From an uncultured Salinimicrobium sp. (GTDB lineage: Bacteria > Bacteroidota > Bacteroidia > Flavobacteriales > Flavobacteriaceae), in NCBI GenBank assembly GCA_946887075.1, contig CAMPKA010000029.1:1-31131 (forward strand): a stretch of DNA of 31,131 bases. Direction: 5' to 3'. Both the position numbers and the translations under genes were made by a program. This document shows positions 1-8,459 of the stretch, piece by piece. The notes beneath the pieces were generated by a model that saw only the letters and a list, made by a program, of their open reading frames with translations, was not told the origin of the DNA and did not search any database. The first letter of the stretch is position 1. Every line of letters starts with the position of its first letter.

Positions 1-23
1 TCGCATCCCCACCAAAACGGCTG

Positions 24-53
24 CAAATATACACCCCATTCCATATAAAACAA
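24..53 (-). promoter_or_regulatory. Bacteroidota-type promoter reading out of the window
   Basis: On the minus strand a TTG (53-51) is followed after exactly 19 bases by TATATTTG (31-24), matching the Bacteroidota primary sigma consensus TTG / TAnnTTTG. It faces away from thrS and must drive a gene or RNA beyond position 1. The transcript start would fall near 17, so only its first few bases are inside the window. Confidence 0.6.
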
Positions 54-140
54 TACCTATAAAAGAAAAAAACAGGATTTGAAGGGGCAGGGAAGGATTT
101 CGGGATATGAAAGGCCATACTGCTCTTTCCGCCCGCGGTA

Positions 141-171
141 TTGTACAGGATTTCGTAACCTCTTATCTTTG
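141..171 (+). promoter_or_regulatory. Promoter of the thrS-infC-rpmI-rplT operon
   Basis: TTG at 141-143, a 20-base spacer, then TATCTTTG at 164-171 match the Bacteroidota promoter consensus. The expected transcript start near 178 leaves a leader of only about 12 bases before the thrS ATG at 190. This excludes the longer in-frame start at 79, which would lie upstream of the transcript. Confidence 0.75.
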
Positions 172-189
172 CGCCTCAAAGAAAAATTT

Positions 190-2136
190 ATGATAAGGAT
201 CGAGTTGCCGGACGGCACCATCAAGACGTTTGATAAAGGGACTACGCCGATCGAAGTTGCCAGGAGCATCAGTGAAGGTTTGGCACGGAAAGTCCTTTCT
301 GCCAGTTTTAATGATAGAACTATCGAACTCTCAACCCCGCTGACTACAGATGGAAAGCTCATCCTGTACACCTGGGAGGATAAAGAGGGGAAAAAAGCCT
401 TCTGGCACTCCTCTTCTCACATCATGGCTCAGGCCATCCAGGATCTCTATCCTGGCGCAAAATTAACTATTGGTCCTGCTATAGAAAACGGATTTTACTA
501 TGATGTTGACTTTGGGGGGCATAAATTTTCAGAGCACGATTTTGAAAAAATCGAAAAACGGATGATGGAGATCGCCCAGGGGAAACACGATTTTCGGATG
601 CGGAAGGTATCCAAAAAGGACGCCATGGAATTCTACCGGGAGGAAGCCAATCCGTATAAGCTGGAGCTCATTGAAAATCTCGAAGACGGAGAGATCACCT
701 TTTGTGACCACGACGTTTTCACAGATTTGTGCAGAGGGGGCCACCTACCCAACACAGGTGCAGTTAAAGCTGTAAAGCTCACCGCCGCATCTGGTGCATT
801 CTGGAGAGGTGATGATAAGAATCCCCAGCTCACCCGGATATATGGTATTTCCTTTCCCAAACAAAAGGATCTCAAGGAATATCTGGAGCTCCTTGAGGAG
901 GCCAAGAAAAGAGATCATCGGAAACTGGGAAAGGAATTAGAACTTTTCACTTTCTCCTCCAAGGTAGGCCAGGGATTGCCCCTGTGGCTCCCCAAGGGAG
1001 CTGCCCTAAGAGAAAGACTCGAGAATTTCCTGAAAAAGGCGCAGAAAAAGGCTGGGTACGAAATGGTCGTTACCCCTCATATCGGTCACAAGGAACTTTA
1101 TGTTACCTCAGGGCATTACGAAAAGTATGGAGAAGACAGCTTTCAACCTATTCGCACCCCGAACGAAGGGGAGGAATTCTTGTTAAAGCCTATGAATTGT
1201 CCGCATCACTGTGAGATATACAAAAACGGACAATGGTCATACAAAGATCTGCCCAAACGTTTTGCGGAATTCGGAACCGTCTATCGGTATGAACAGAGTG
1301 GTGAATTACATGGCCTCACCAGGGTCCGAGGATTTACTCAGGATGACGCCCATTTGTTCTGTACACCTGACCAGCTTGACCAGGAATTTAAAAAGGTGAT
1401 CGACCTGACGCTATATGTCTTCAATTCTTTGGGATTCGAGAATTTTACCGCCCAGGTATCCCTGAGGGATCCGGATAATAAAGCGAAATATATCGGTTCA
1501 GATGAGGTTTGGGAAAAGGCGGAGAACGCCATTCTCAAGGCCGCCCAAGAAAAAGGGCTTAACTATAAAGTGGAAACGGGAGAAGCGGCCTTTTATGGCC
1601 CTAAACTGGATTTCATGGTTAATGATGCCCTCGGACGCCAATGGCAACTCGGGACGATTCAGGTCGACTATAATCTACCGGAGCGGTTTGACCTCACCTA
1701 TAAGGGAAGCGACAACGAATTGCATCGCCCTGTAATGATTCATCGTGCGCCGTTCGGCAGTATGGAACGATTTGTTGCTATTCTTCTAGAACATACGGCA
1801 GGGAATTTCCCACTGTGGTTAATGCCAGACCAGGCTATTATTCTCTCGCTCAGTGAGAAATATGAAAAATACAGCCAAAAAGTTTTAACTTTGTTAGAAA
1901 ATAACGAAATTCGCGCCCTTGCTGACAACCGTAGTGAGACTATTGGCAAGAAAATACGGGATGCGGAGAAGCAGAAATTCCCTTTCATGCTGATTGTGGG
2001 GGAACAGGAAGAGCAAAACGGAACGGTTTCGGTGAGAAGGCATGGAGCGGGGGATATCGGCACAATGAGCATTGAAGAATTCTGTGCCACGGTGAAGAAG
2101 GAAATCGCAGATACAGTAGATACATTTGAAGTTTAA
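190..2136 (+). CDS. thrS: Threonyl-tRNA synthetase
   Basis: Class II aminoacyl-tRNA synthetase that charges tRNA-Thr in the cytoplasm. The 648 residues match the usual full-length bacterial enzyme: an N-terminal TGS domain (about 1-61), the editing/SAD domain with [10 protein letters not shown], the catalytic core, and a C-terminal HGTP anticodon-binding domain. The expected zinc ligands are visible as the Cys of MNCPHHCE, the His of [10 protein letters not shown] and the His of [13 protein letters not shown]. The open frame extends upstream to 79, but the ATG at 190 begins the conserved MIRIELPDG and lies just after the promoter. First gene of an operon with infC, rpmI and rplT, an arrangement also known in E. 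coli and many other bacteria. Confidence 0.97.
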   Translation: MIRIELPDGTIKTFDKGTTPIEVARSISEGLARKVLSASFNDRTIELSTPLTTDGKLILYTWEDKEGKKAFWHSSSHIMAQAIQDLYPGAKLTIGPAIENGFYYDVDFGGHKFSEHDFEKIEKRMMEIAQGKHDFRMRKVSKKDAMEFYREEANPYKLELIENLEDGEITFCDHDVFTDLCRGGHLPNTGAVKAVKLTAASGAFWRGDDKNPQLTRIYGISFPKQKDLKEYLELLEEAKKRDHRKLGKELELFTFSSKVGQGLPLWLPKGAALRERLENFLKKAQKKAGYEMVVTPHIGHKELYVTSGHYEKYGEDSFQPIRTPNEGEEFLLKPMNCPHHCEIYKNGQWSYKDLPKRFAEFGTVYRYEQSGELHGLTRVRGFTQDDAHLFCTPDQLDQEFKKVIDLTLYVFNSLGFENFTAQVSLRDPDNKAKYIGSDEVWEKAENAILKAAQEKGLNYKVETGEAAFYGPKLDFMVNDALGRQWQLGTIQVDYNLPERFDLTYKGSDNELHRPVMIHRAPFGSMERFVAILLEHTAGNFPLWLMPDQAIILSLSEKYEKYSQKVLTLLENNEIRALADNRSETIGKKIRDAEKQKFPFMLIVGEQEEQNGTVSVRRHGAGDIGTMSIEEFCATVKKEIADTVDTFEV

Positions 2137-2152
2137 TTAAAATTTTTGAGCC

Positions 2153-2716
2153 ATAGCAATACGAAGAAAAAGATCAAAAAGACCTCTTAGAGAAATCAAG
2201 GAAGATCCGCACAAGATCAACGGAAAGATCCGTGCTGAGGAAGTTCGCCTGGTAGGTGATAATGTCGAAATGGGGATTTATCCCACCAGAAAGGCACTCG
2301 CTATTGCTGAAGAACAAGGTCTCGACCTGGTAGAAATCTCTCCAAACGCCAAACCTCCGGTCGCCAAGGTGATGGATTATAAAAAGTTTCTTTATGAGCA
2401 GAAGAAACGCGATAAGGCATTAAAGGCTAAGGCTACTCAGGTTGTGGTAAAGGAGATTCGTTTCGGTCCGAACACGGACGATCATGACTACGAGTTCAAA
2501 AAGAAACATGCTGAAAAATTTCTGAAGGAGGGGGCTAAATTAAAGGCTTACGTCTTCTTCAAGGGACGCTCAATCGTATTTAAGGAGCAGGGAGAAATTC
2601 TACTGCTTCGGCTTGCCCAGGATCTGGAAGAGCTTGGAAAGGTGGAACAGATGCCAAAACTGGAAGGAAAAAGGATGACCATGTTCCTTTCTCCGAAAAA
2701 AACGAAATCCAAATAG
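2153..2716 (+). CDS. infC: Translation initiation factor IF-3, with a probable AUA start codon
   Basis: IF-3 binds the 30S subunit and checks start-codon choice. The frame contains [14 protein letters not shown], the linker around [11 protein letters not shown], and a C-terminal domain with KEIRFGPN, which is complete. The first in-frame ATG is at 2270 and falls inside the conserved N-terminal domain (the Met of NVEMGIYP), so it cannot be the true start. The frame is open back to a TGA at 2147. ATA at 2153 gives a 187-residue protein beginning (M)[17 protein letters not shown], which I recognise as the usual N terminus in this phylum. A second ATA at 2159 is less likely. A non-AUG start is known for infC in E. 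coli (AUU), where IF-3 represses its own translation; the same control is inferred here. It lies 16 bases after thrS. Confidence 0.9.
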   Translation: MAIRRKRSKRPLREIKEDPHKINGKIRAEEVRLVGDNVEMGIYPTRKALAIAEEQGLDLVEISPNAKPPVAKVMDYKKFLYEQKKRDKALKAKATQVVVKEIRFGPNTDDHDYEFKKKHAEKFLKEGAKLKAYVFFKGRSIVFKEQGEILLLRLAQDLEELGKVEQMPKLEGKRMTMFLSPKKTKSK

Positions 2717-2722
2717 ACCCAG

Positions 2723-2740
2723 AAGCCGGTCGAACGGCTT
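2723..2740 (+). other. Stem-loop between infC and rpmI
   Basis: AAGCCG (2723-2728), a six-base loop GTCGAA, then CGGCTT (2735-2740) form a perfect 6-bp hairpin just after the infC stop codon. No U-run follows, so it is not a standard terminator. It may protect the mRNA 3' end or act in regulation or processing of the rpmI-rplT part of the operon. Confidence 0.4.
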
Positions 2741-2777
2741 GAAAATAAATAAGTGAGATTGTTTAAAAAAAGGACAG

Positions 2778-2975
2778 ATGCCTAAGATGAAAACAAAATC
2801 CAGTGCCAAAAAGCGGTTCAAGCTGACCGGTACCGGTAAAATTAAAAGAAAGCATGCGTTTAAGAGTCATATCTTGACAAAGAAGACTAAAAAACAAAAG
2901 CTTGCCCTGACGCACAGCACCCTGGTGCATGAGGCCGATGAGGAAAATATCAAGCTCCAGTTACGCCTGAAGTAA
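2778..2975 (+). CDS. rpmI: 50S ribosomal protein L35
   Basis: A 65-residue, very basic protein that starts [20 protein letters not shown], the L35 signature, and keeps the [14 protein letters not shown] core. It is a structural component of the large ribosomal subunit. Its length is normal for the family. It lies 61 bases after infC and 91 bases before rplT, in the conserved infC-rpmI-rplT order. Confidence 0.97.
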   Translation: MPKMKTKSSAKKRFKLTGTGKIKRKHAFKSHILTKKTKKQKLALTHSTLVHEADEENIKLQLRLK

Positions 2976-3066
2976 CTGAAGCATGATGGTTTATCAATTA
3001 ATAACCCTGGAGTCAGGCTCACCAAAGCGCTTATCATAGCCGCCTGCTACAAAAAAAAATTAACAA

Positions 3067-3411
3067 ATGCCAAGATCAGTAAATTCAGTTGCTAAAAGAG
3101 CCCGTAGAAAGAAGGTGCTCAAGCAAGCAAAAGGTTACTTCGGACGTCGTAAAAATGTCTGGACAGTAGCTAAAAACGCGGTTGATAAAGCGATGCTCTA
3201 TGCATATAGAGATCGCAAGACCAAGAAGAGGAATTTCCGCTCCCTCTGGATAATGCGGATTAATGCAGGAGCTCGGGCACATGGAATGTCCTATTCCCAA
3301 TTTATGGGTAAGGTCAAGGCCAGCGGTATCGAGCTCAACAGAAAGGTTCTGGCAGATCTTGCTATGAACCAACCTGATGCGTTTGAAGCGATTGTCAAAA
3401 AAATAAAGTAA
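3067..3411 (+). CDS. rplT: 50S ribosomal protein L20
   Basis: A 114-residue protein with the L20 pattern [19 protein letters not shown], then GYFGRRKN and the [13 protein letters not shown] motif. It binds 23S rRNA early in large-subunit assembly. In E. coli and Bacillus L20 also represses its own operon by binding mRNA. The 91-base rpmI-rplT spacer (2976-3066) could hold such a site, but I see no structure there strong enough to claim. It is the last gene of the operon and is followed by a terminator 24 bases downstream. Confidence 0.97.
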   Translation: MPRSVNSVAKRARRKKVLKQAKGYFGRRKNVWTVAKNAVDKAMLYAYRDRKTKKRNFRSLWIMRINAGARAHGMSYSQFMGKVKASGIELNRKVLADLAMNQPDAFEAIVKKIK

Positions 3412-3435
3412 ATAAGAAACCTATCTCACTTAATG

Positions 3436-3466
3436 AGTCCCGCTGTTCAGGCGGGACTTTTTTTTT
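3436..3466 (+). terminator. Terminator of the thrS-rplT operon
   Basis: AGTCCCGC (3436-3443), a seven-base loop, and GCGGGACT (3451-3458), followed by a run of nine Ts, make a classical intrinsic terminator just after rplT. Confidence 0.92.
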
Positions 3467-3545
3467 CGGCTGCGGCAAATAGGCCGTACGCAATACCAGC
3501 GTAATAAAAGGACATCCCGAATCACGCCTAAATCGCCTTCCTCCC

Positions 3546-4391
3546 CTACTCAGGATCAAGGGTTTTCTCCCTCAGGGAGTAAACTGATGTTGCGTTTTCC
3601 CCCCATATCAGCTCCATCTCCCCTTCGGTAAAAATGTTCTCGTAAGATCTGACGATTTTCACAACTTCCAGGTAGGAAGCTGCTGTCAAGCATACCGGCC
3701 AATCCGAACCAAAAATTAGTCGTCCTGGTCCAAAAGCCTCTGCCAGTACTTCCAGATATGGCTGAAGGGAAATTGCTTGTCCTCCTTTTTGTAATGCGGT
3801 GGCCAAACCTGATATTTTGCAGAACACCTTTTCTGAGGTGGCAATAGCTCTGATATTTTTTTGCCAGGTGGAATCTATTCCCTTGGAAAGATCTGGATTT
3901 CCACAGTGATTGAGCACAAATGTCTGTTCGGGAAATTGTCGTGTTAGCGCAATGGCAGAAGGGAGTTGGTAATCAAAAACCAACAGATCCAGAGGGAGTC
4001 TTAAATCCTGAAGTATCTCAACAAACTTTATGAAGTTATCTGTAAGCAGGAATTCCCCATGGCTATCCCATTCCGTGTGCCGGATTCCTTTAAAAAAATT
4101 GTTTTGGCAGAACCTCTCTAGACTATTCCTGAGTTCGCCTCCATTGGGGTTCACCCATCCGATCACTCCCTTGATAAACGCATTCTTCGACGCCAAATCC
4201 AGCAAATTCTCAGTCTCGCCTTCAGCCTGGACCGCCTGAACAGCAATACTCCCTTCGAAACCATTCCTCTCAAGAACAGGTTTCAGGTCCTCTGGCATGA
4301 AATCCTTTTTGATTCTTTTCATCCCCTCAGTGATCCAGGGATAAAGAAGGGGATCGTACTTCCAGAAATGCTGATGACTGTCTATCCTCAT
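3546..4391 (-). CDS. TIM-barrel metal-dependent amidohydrolase (COG3618 type)
   Basis: A 281-residue hydrolase of the amidohydrolase-2 superfamily. The N terminus MRIDSHQHFWKYD carries the HxH metal-binding motif (His6, His8). VLNHCGNPD and the strand motif FGSDWPV near the C terminus supply the later metal and catalytic residues. Characterised relatives include sugar-lactone hydrolases such as L-fuconolactonase and 2-pyrone-4,6-dicarboxylate lactonase. The substrate here cannot be read from the sequence, and no sugar catabolic genes flank it. It starts 11 bases after the stop of the upstream secreted-protein gene and is probably cotranscribed with it. Confidence 0.85.
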   Translation of the reverse strand: MRIDSHQHFWKYDPLLYPWITEGMKRIKKDFMPEDLKPVLERNGFEGSIAVQAVQAEGETENLLDLASKNAFIKGVIGWVNPNGGELRNSLERFCQNNFFKGIRHTEWDSHGEFLLTDNFIKFVEILQDLRLPLDLLVFDYQLPSAIALTRQFPEQTFVLNHCGNPDLSKGIDSTWQKNIRAIATSEKVFCKISGLATALQKGGQAISLQPYLEVLAEAFGPGRLIFGSDWPVCLTAASYLEVVKIVRSYENIFTEGEMELIWGENATSVYSLREKTLDPE

Positions 4392-4402
4392 CCGCTCAGA
4401 AC

Positions 4403-5767
4403 TTAAGTCTTTTGCTCCTTCTTCCTAGCAGCGGGCAAAAGAATATTGTTCAGAATAAGCCGGTAACCTGGAGAGGTGGGGTGAAGTTCAAGCTCCGTTT
4501 TGGGATCTCCCACCATATGCTGGTAATCTTCCGGATCATGGCCCCCATAGAAAGTGAAGAAACCCCTTCCCTTGATACCGTGGATGTACTTCGCTTCTCC
4601 ATTAAAGGCAGTTTTGCCAAGGACCATTACTGTAGGCTTTACCGCCTCCGGATCATAGGCAGTGGTCTGCCCCATGAACCCTTTGATGAGCATGGTATGG
4701 TTCTGTGTCAGCATGGTCGGAATAGGATCCCATTTAGCCGAAAATTCCATAAGGGAAAAATAATCCGATTCCATAGGAACGAACCTTTTGTTGGTCATAT
4801 CAATGGAGGAGAATTCATACACCATCGGATCCCGCTCCAGTAGAAAACCAGAAAAGGCAAAGGTATTTTCGAAATTGAGCAGGCTCTGGTAATTCGGATC
4901 ACTGGGATCTCCGTCAAACATGGCCTCAGCAATATCCACTCCGGCGGCCGCAAGAGCGATATCGAAACTGTCCGTGGCGCTGCACATGGCGAACATGAAT
5001 CCTCCCCCAACAACAAAATCCCGGATCTTCAGGGCGACGGCAAGTTTCTCTTCTGAAACCTTATCATACCCCAATTCCGCAGCCAGGGCCTCCGCCTGCT
5101 GTTTCTCTTCTATGTACCACGGTGCTGTTCGATAGGCTCTGTAGAACTTCCCATACTGCCCCGTAAAATCCTCATGATGTAAATGAAGCCAGTCGAAATG
5201 AAGTAGGGCATCATTGAGCACTTCCCGATCGTAAATTGTTTCGTATGGAATTTCAGCATAGGTCAGCACCATAGTCACCGCGTCGTCCCAGGGTTTATTT
5301 CCTTCAGGGGAATAGACGGCGATTTTCGGCGCCTTTTCCAGAAGAACCGCCTCCTGGTTCTGAGAAGGGCTGCTGATCCCATCGAGAATTTCAGTGGCTT
5401 TTGCGTCGCTAATCAATTCGAAGGAAACGCCACGGATCAGACATTCCTTTCGGACCTGCTCCGAATCCGCCACGAGAAAGCTACCTCCCCTGTAATTGAG
5501 GAGCCATTGGACTTTTTTTTGCTGGCCGAGCAGCCAGTATGTGATTCCATATGCTTTTAGGTGATTTTCTTGAGTGTCTGCATCCATGGGGATCAAAATC
5601 TTCGAAGCCCGGATTGGGATCGTATAAACAAGGAACAAGACCAAAAGGATTTGGAAAAGAAAACCGGATGGAAACGAATTTCCTCCGGTACTATAGGTAT
5701 TCCCGTTTTCTACCCTTGAACACTTTAAGGGAAACAGCTGTTTAAAATGGAACGTCGTCACTTTCAT
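4403..5767 (-). CDS. Secreted glutamine-amidotransferase-like protein, often labelled 'asparagine synthetase B'
   Basis: A family I recognise from Flavobacteriia, commonly annotated as asparagine synthetase B. It shows no N-terminal catalytic Cys and no ATP-pyrophosphatase motif of AsnB, so that name is not supported. A hydrophobic stretch (FLFQILLVLFLVY) before ASKILIPMDA looks like a signal peptide, so the product is probably exported. The mature part has a flavodoxin/GATase-like pattern, with GGGFMFAMCSATDSFD resembling a class I nucleophile elbow around its Cys. The start is uncertain. The only upstream in-frame ATGs (5767, 5776, 5779) lie inside the 3' end of dnaB, giving a 26-38 base overlap and about 35 atypical residues before the signal peptide. 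An unusual start further in, after GGAGGA near 5683, is possible. Function unknown. Confidence 0.75.
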   Translation of the reverse strand: MKVTTFHFKQLFPLKCSRVENGNTYSTGGNSFPSGFLFQILLVLFLVYTIPIRASKILIPMDADTQENHLKAYGITYWLLGQQKKVQWLLNYRGGSFLVADSEQVRKECLIRGVSFELISDAKATEILDGISSPSQNQEAVLLEKAPKIAVYSPEGNKPWDDAVTMVLTYAEIPYETIYDREVLNDALLHFDWLHLHHEDFTGQYGKFYRAYRTAPWYIEEKQQAEALAAELGYDKVSEEKLAVALKIRDFVVGGGFMFAMCSATDSFDIALAAAGVDIAEAMFDGDPSDPNYQSLLNFENTFAFSGFLLERDPMVYEFSSIDMTNKRFVPMESDYFSLMEFSAKWDPIPTMLTQNHTMLIKGFMGQTTAYDPEAVKPTVMVLGKTAFNGEAKYIHGIKGRGFFTFYGGHDPEDYQHMVGDPKTELELHPTSPGYRLILNNILLPAARKKEQKT

Positions 5768-7292
5768 CAGAATCATCATTCATGGAGCTCCCAAAGGCCT
5801 GGTCCGGGCTCGGAAAACGATTCCCTGTTGAAAATCCTTCAGTAGGATCATCATCGTTCATCTTGGAATAAAATTCCGAAGGGGAATCGAAGTCATCCAA
5901 GTTATCAAATTTTCCGAGTTGTCCAATAAACTTCAGCCTGATATTATCGAGTCCCCCGTTTCGATGCTTGGCCACGATAAATTCAGCCTGACCTTCAGTC
6001 GGAGATCTCTCCTCATCATCCCATTCCTCGATTTTGTAGTATTCTGGCCGGTAAATAAAAGAGACAATATCGGCATCTTGTTCAATAGCTCCGGATTCCC
6101 GGAGGTCGCTAAGCAGAGGCCGTTTACTACCTCCCCTGGTCTCGACGGCACGTGAAAGCTGAGAAAGGGCGATCACCGGAACATTCAATTCCTTAGCCAG
6201 GGCCTTGAGATTTCGGGAGATGGTGGAAATTTCCTGCTCCCGGTTTCCTCCCTTCTGAGTTCCTCCCGCAGTCATCAATTGCAGGTAATCGATCACGATA
6301 AGCTTGATACCGTGCGTAGAGGAGAGCCTTCGCGCCTTCGCCCTTAAATCGAAAATGGAAAGTGAAGGGGTATCATCAATGAAGAGCGGCGCTTTTTCCA
6401 GCCCCTTTACTTTAACATTCAATTGTTCCCATTCATGCTTTTCGAGATTACCGGTACGCAACTTTTCCGAAGATAATCCAGTTTCTGAGGAAATCAGCCG
6501 CGTGATCAGCTGGACCGAAGACATCTCAAGAGAGAAAAAAGCCACCGGTATATTCTGCCCGACAGCTATGTTCCGTGCCATCGACAGGGTGAGAGCCGTT
6601 TTTCCCATTCCAGGTCGGGCTGCTACAATGACCAGGTCACTGGGCTGCCAACCGGAGGTGAGCTTATCCAACTTTTCAAAACCAGAAGGGATCCCGCTCA
6701 GACCGGATTTGTTCGAAATTTCTTCAATCCTCTTTTTGGCCTGCATTACAAGGTCCTGGGCGGTTTCAGAGGATCGTTTGATGTTCCCCTGTGTGACCTG
6801 GTATAGTTTTGATTCCGCCAGGTCGAGAAGGTCGAATACATCGGTGGTTTCATCGTAGGAATCCTCAATGATCTCATTTGAAATTTTGATCAGGCTTCTT
6901 TGGATATATTTCTGAAGAATTATCCGCGCATGAAATTCAATATGTGCGGATGAGGATACTTTCTGGGTGAGCTGGACGAGATAAAAATCTCCACCTACCT
7001 GCTCCAATTTCTGATCTTTCTTCAACTGATTGGAAACCGTTAATAAGTCGATGGGTTCCGAATTCTCGAAGAGTTTAAAGATCGCCTCGAAGATATACTG
7101 ATGGGCGGTTTTATAGAACACTTCAGGACGCAATGTATCGATGATTTCATCGACTCCTTTTTTGTCGATCATCATTGCTCCTAATACAACTTCCTCTAAT
7201 TCAATTGCTTGTGGGGGAATTTTTCCTCTTTCTAGACTGATTACATTCCCTGTGTTGTAATTCAAGTTCTGGGGGGACCTGGCTTTTTCCAT
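5742..7292 (-). CDS. dnaB: Replicative DNA helicase DnaB
   Basis: Hexameric 5'-3' helicase of the replication fork. Of 516 residues, about 25-130 form the N-terminal collar domain (PPQAIELEEVVLGAMM) and about 200-450 the RecA-like motor. The motor has Walker A ARPGMGKT (about 225-232), the Walker B strand LIVIDYLQLM, and the DLRESGAIEQDAD motif. No intein or insertion is visible. The last ~50 residues are a low-complexity acidic tail that ends DESDDVPF, strikingly like the conserved tip of SSB. The stop codon lies inside the N-terminal coding region of the next gene, so the two are probably translationally coupled. Confidence 0.97.
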   Translation of the reverse strand: MEKARSPQNLNYNTGNVISLERGKIPPQAIELEEVVLGAMMIDKKGVDEIIDTLRPEVFYKTAHQYIFEAIFKLFENSEPIDLLTVSNQLKKDQKLEQVGGDFYLVQLTQKVSSSAHIEFHARIILQKYIQRSLIKISNEIIEDSYDETTDVFDLLDLAESKLYQVTQGNIKRSSETAQDLVMQAKKRIEEISNKSGLSGIPSGFEKLDKLTSGWQPSDLVIVAARPGMGKTALTLSMARNIAVGQNIPVAFFSLEMSSVQLITRLISSETGLSSEKLRTGNLEKHEWEQLNVKVKGLEKAPLFIDDTPSLSIFDLRAKARRLSSTHGIKLIVIDYLQLMTAGGTQKGGNREQEISTISRNLKALAKELNVPVIALSQLSRAVETRGGSKRPLLSDLRESGAIEQDADIVSFIYRPEYYKIEEWDDEERSPTEGQAEFIVAKHRNGGLDNIRLKFIGQLGKFDNLDDFDSPSEFYSKMNDDDPTEGFSTGNRFPSPDQAFGSSMNDDSDESDDVPF

Positions 7293-7369
7293 ATAGCGAA
7301 TGTAAATAAATTGACTTTAGATCTTCTGTTCGAGAACCTTCCGCTGTTCACAGATTATGAACATTTTAA

Positions 7370-7401
7370 CTGTTGACAACTCGCCTTCCTCTGTTGATAA
7401 G
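7370..7401. promoter_or_regulatory. Two DnaA-box-like sites upstream of dnaB
   Basis: Read on the minus strand, 7400-7392 is TTATCAACA (one mismatch to the DnaA box TTATCCACA) and 7379-7371 is TTGTCAACA (two mismatches). They lie 21 bases apart, between the accA terminator and the dnaB start. Further CTGTT motifs occur at 7344 and 7326. A role in controlling dnaB by DnaA is inference. Confidence 0.35.
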
Positions 7402-7403
7402 CT

Positions 7404-7437
7404 AAAAAAATCCGAAGCTGCTGTCTTCGGATTTTTT
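7404..7437 (-). terminator. Terminator after accA
   Basis: TCCGAAG (7411-7417) and CTTCGGA (7425-7431) form a 7-bp stem around a seven-base loop, flanked by seven As and six Ts that extend the stem. On the minus strand it ends in a T-run directly after accA, separating accA from dnaB transcription. It could work in both directions. Confidence 0.85.
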
Positions 7438-7460
7438 AAGAGACTATGTTCTTTAAGCAT

Positions 7461-8414
7461 TCAGCCTTTGAAGACTCCCATCGAAAGATATTTCTCCATC
7501 CGGTTTTCTACGAGTTCCTCTGGTGATAAGTTTTTAGTTTCATCAAAGGCATCAATAATGGCATTTTTTACAGTATCAAAAGTTTCTTCACGATTGCTGT
7601 GTGCTCCGCCTAAAGGTTCTTTCACAATCTCGTCGATAAGCTTCTGTTTCTTCATATCCCGGGCAGTAAGCTTTAGGGCTTCAGCGGCTTTTTCCTTATA
7701 TTCCCAGCTCCTCCAGAGAATGGAGGAACAGCTTTCAGGTGAAATAACGGAATACCAGGTGTTTTCCAACATGAGCACCTTGTCCCCTACTCCAATACCC
7801 AAAGCACCTCCACTGGCTCCCTCTCCGATGATTACCACGATGATAGGAACCTTCAGCCGGGTCATTTCCAGAATATTTCTGGCGATAGCCTCCCCTTGTC
7901 CACGCTCTTCGGCTTCAAGACCGGGATAAGCACCTGGAGTATCGATGAACGAAACCACAGGAATGTTGAATTTTTCCGCCGATTTCATCAGGCGTAAGGC
8001 CTTTCTGTATCCTTCAGGATTGGCCATTCCGAAGTTCCGGTACTGCCTGGTCTTGGTGTTGTATCCCTTCTGCTGTCCGATAAACATATAGCTCTGGTCC
8101 CCGATTTTACCCAGGCCTCCGACCATTGCTTTGTCATCCCTTACATTCCTGTCCCCATGGAGCTCTAAAAAAGAATTTCCACAGATGGCATTGATGTAGT
8201 CCATGGTATACGGCCTGTTCGGATGCCTAGATAACTGGACCCGTTGCCATGCGGTCAGATTCTTATAAATTTCTCTTTTGGTATCTGCCAGTCTCTTCTC
8301 GATCTGACGGCAGGTGGCAGAAACATCCACCTCGCTTTCCTGCCCAATAGCACAGGCTTTCTGGTACTGTTCTTCCAGCTCTTTGATGGGTAACTCGAAA
8401 TCCAGGTATTCCAT
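7461..8414 (-). CDS. accA: Acetyl-CoA carboxylase carboxyltransferase subunit alpha
   Basis: The alpha half of the carboxyltransferase that moves the carboxyl group from biotin to acetyl-CoA, the first step of fatty acid synthesis. The 317-residue length is standard. Visible family motifs are the N-terminal coiled region [50 protein letters not shown] and [16 protein letters not shown], with [11 protein letters not shown] towards the C terminus. It needs AccD, which is not in this window. It stands alone, with its own promoter-like element upstream and a terminator downstream. Confidence 0.97.
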   Translation of the reverse strand: MEYLDFELPIKELEEQYQKACAIGQESEVDVSATCRQIEKRLADTKREIYKNLTAWQRVQLSRHPNRPYTMDYINAICGNSFLELHGDRNVRDDKAMVGGLGKIGDQSYMFIGQQKGYNTKTRQYRNFGMANPEGYRKALRLMKSAEKFNIPVVSFIDTPGAYPGLEAEERGQGEAIARNILEMTRLKVPIIVVIIGEGASGGALGIGVGDKVLMLENTWYSVISPESCSSILWRSWEYKEKAAEALKLTARDMKKQKLIDEIVKEPLGGAHSNREETFDTVKNAIIDAFDETKNLSPEELVENRMEKYLSMGVFKG

Positions 8415-8445
8415 GAGGGGTAATGGTTTAAAATTTCCTAGCCTA

Positions 8446-8453
8446 CAAATATA
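8446..8453 (-). promoter_or_regulatory. -7 element for accA
   Basis: TATATTTG on the minus strand matches TAnnTTTG, 31 bases before the accA ATG. No good TTG is present at the expected distance, so only the -7 half is supported. Confidence 0.5.
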
Positions 8454-8459
8454 GGAAAG

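Noticed and set aside
79..189. Longer thrS start at 79, adding 37 residues
   Set aside because: It lies upstream of a full promoter match (141-171), and the conserved N terminus starts at 190.
2976..3066. An L20-binding autoregulatory structure in the rpmI-rplT spacer
   Set aside because: Only short GGTT/AACC and GAG/CTC pairings are visible, too weak to call a leader by eye.
6304..6858. A 184-residue frame opposite dnaB
   Set aside because: Opposite the DnaB motor domain with all motifs present; no promoter or domain supports it.
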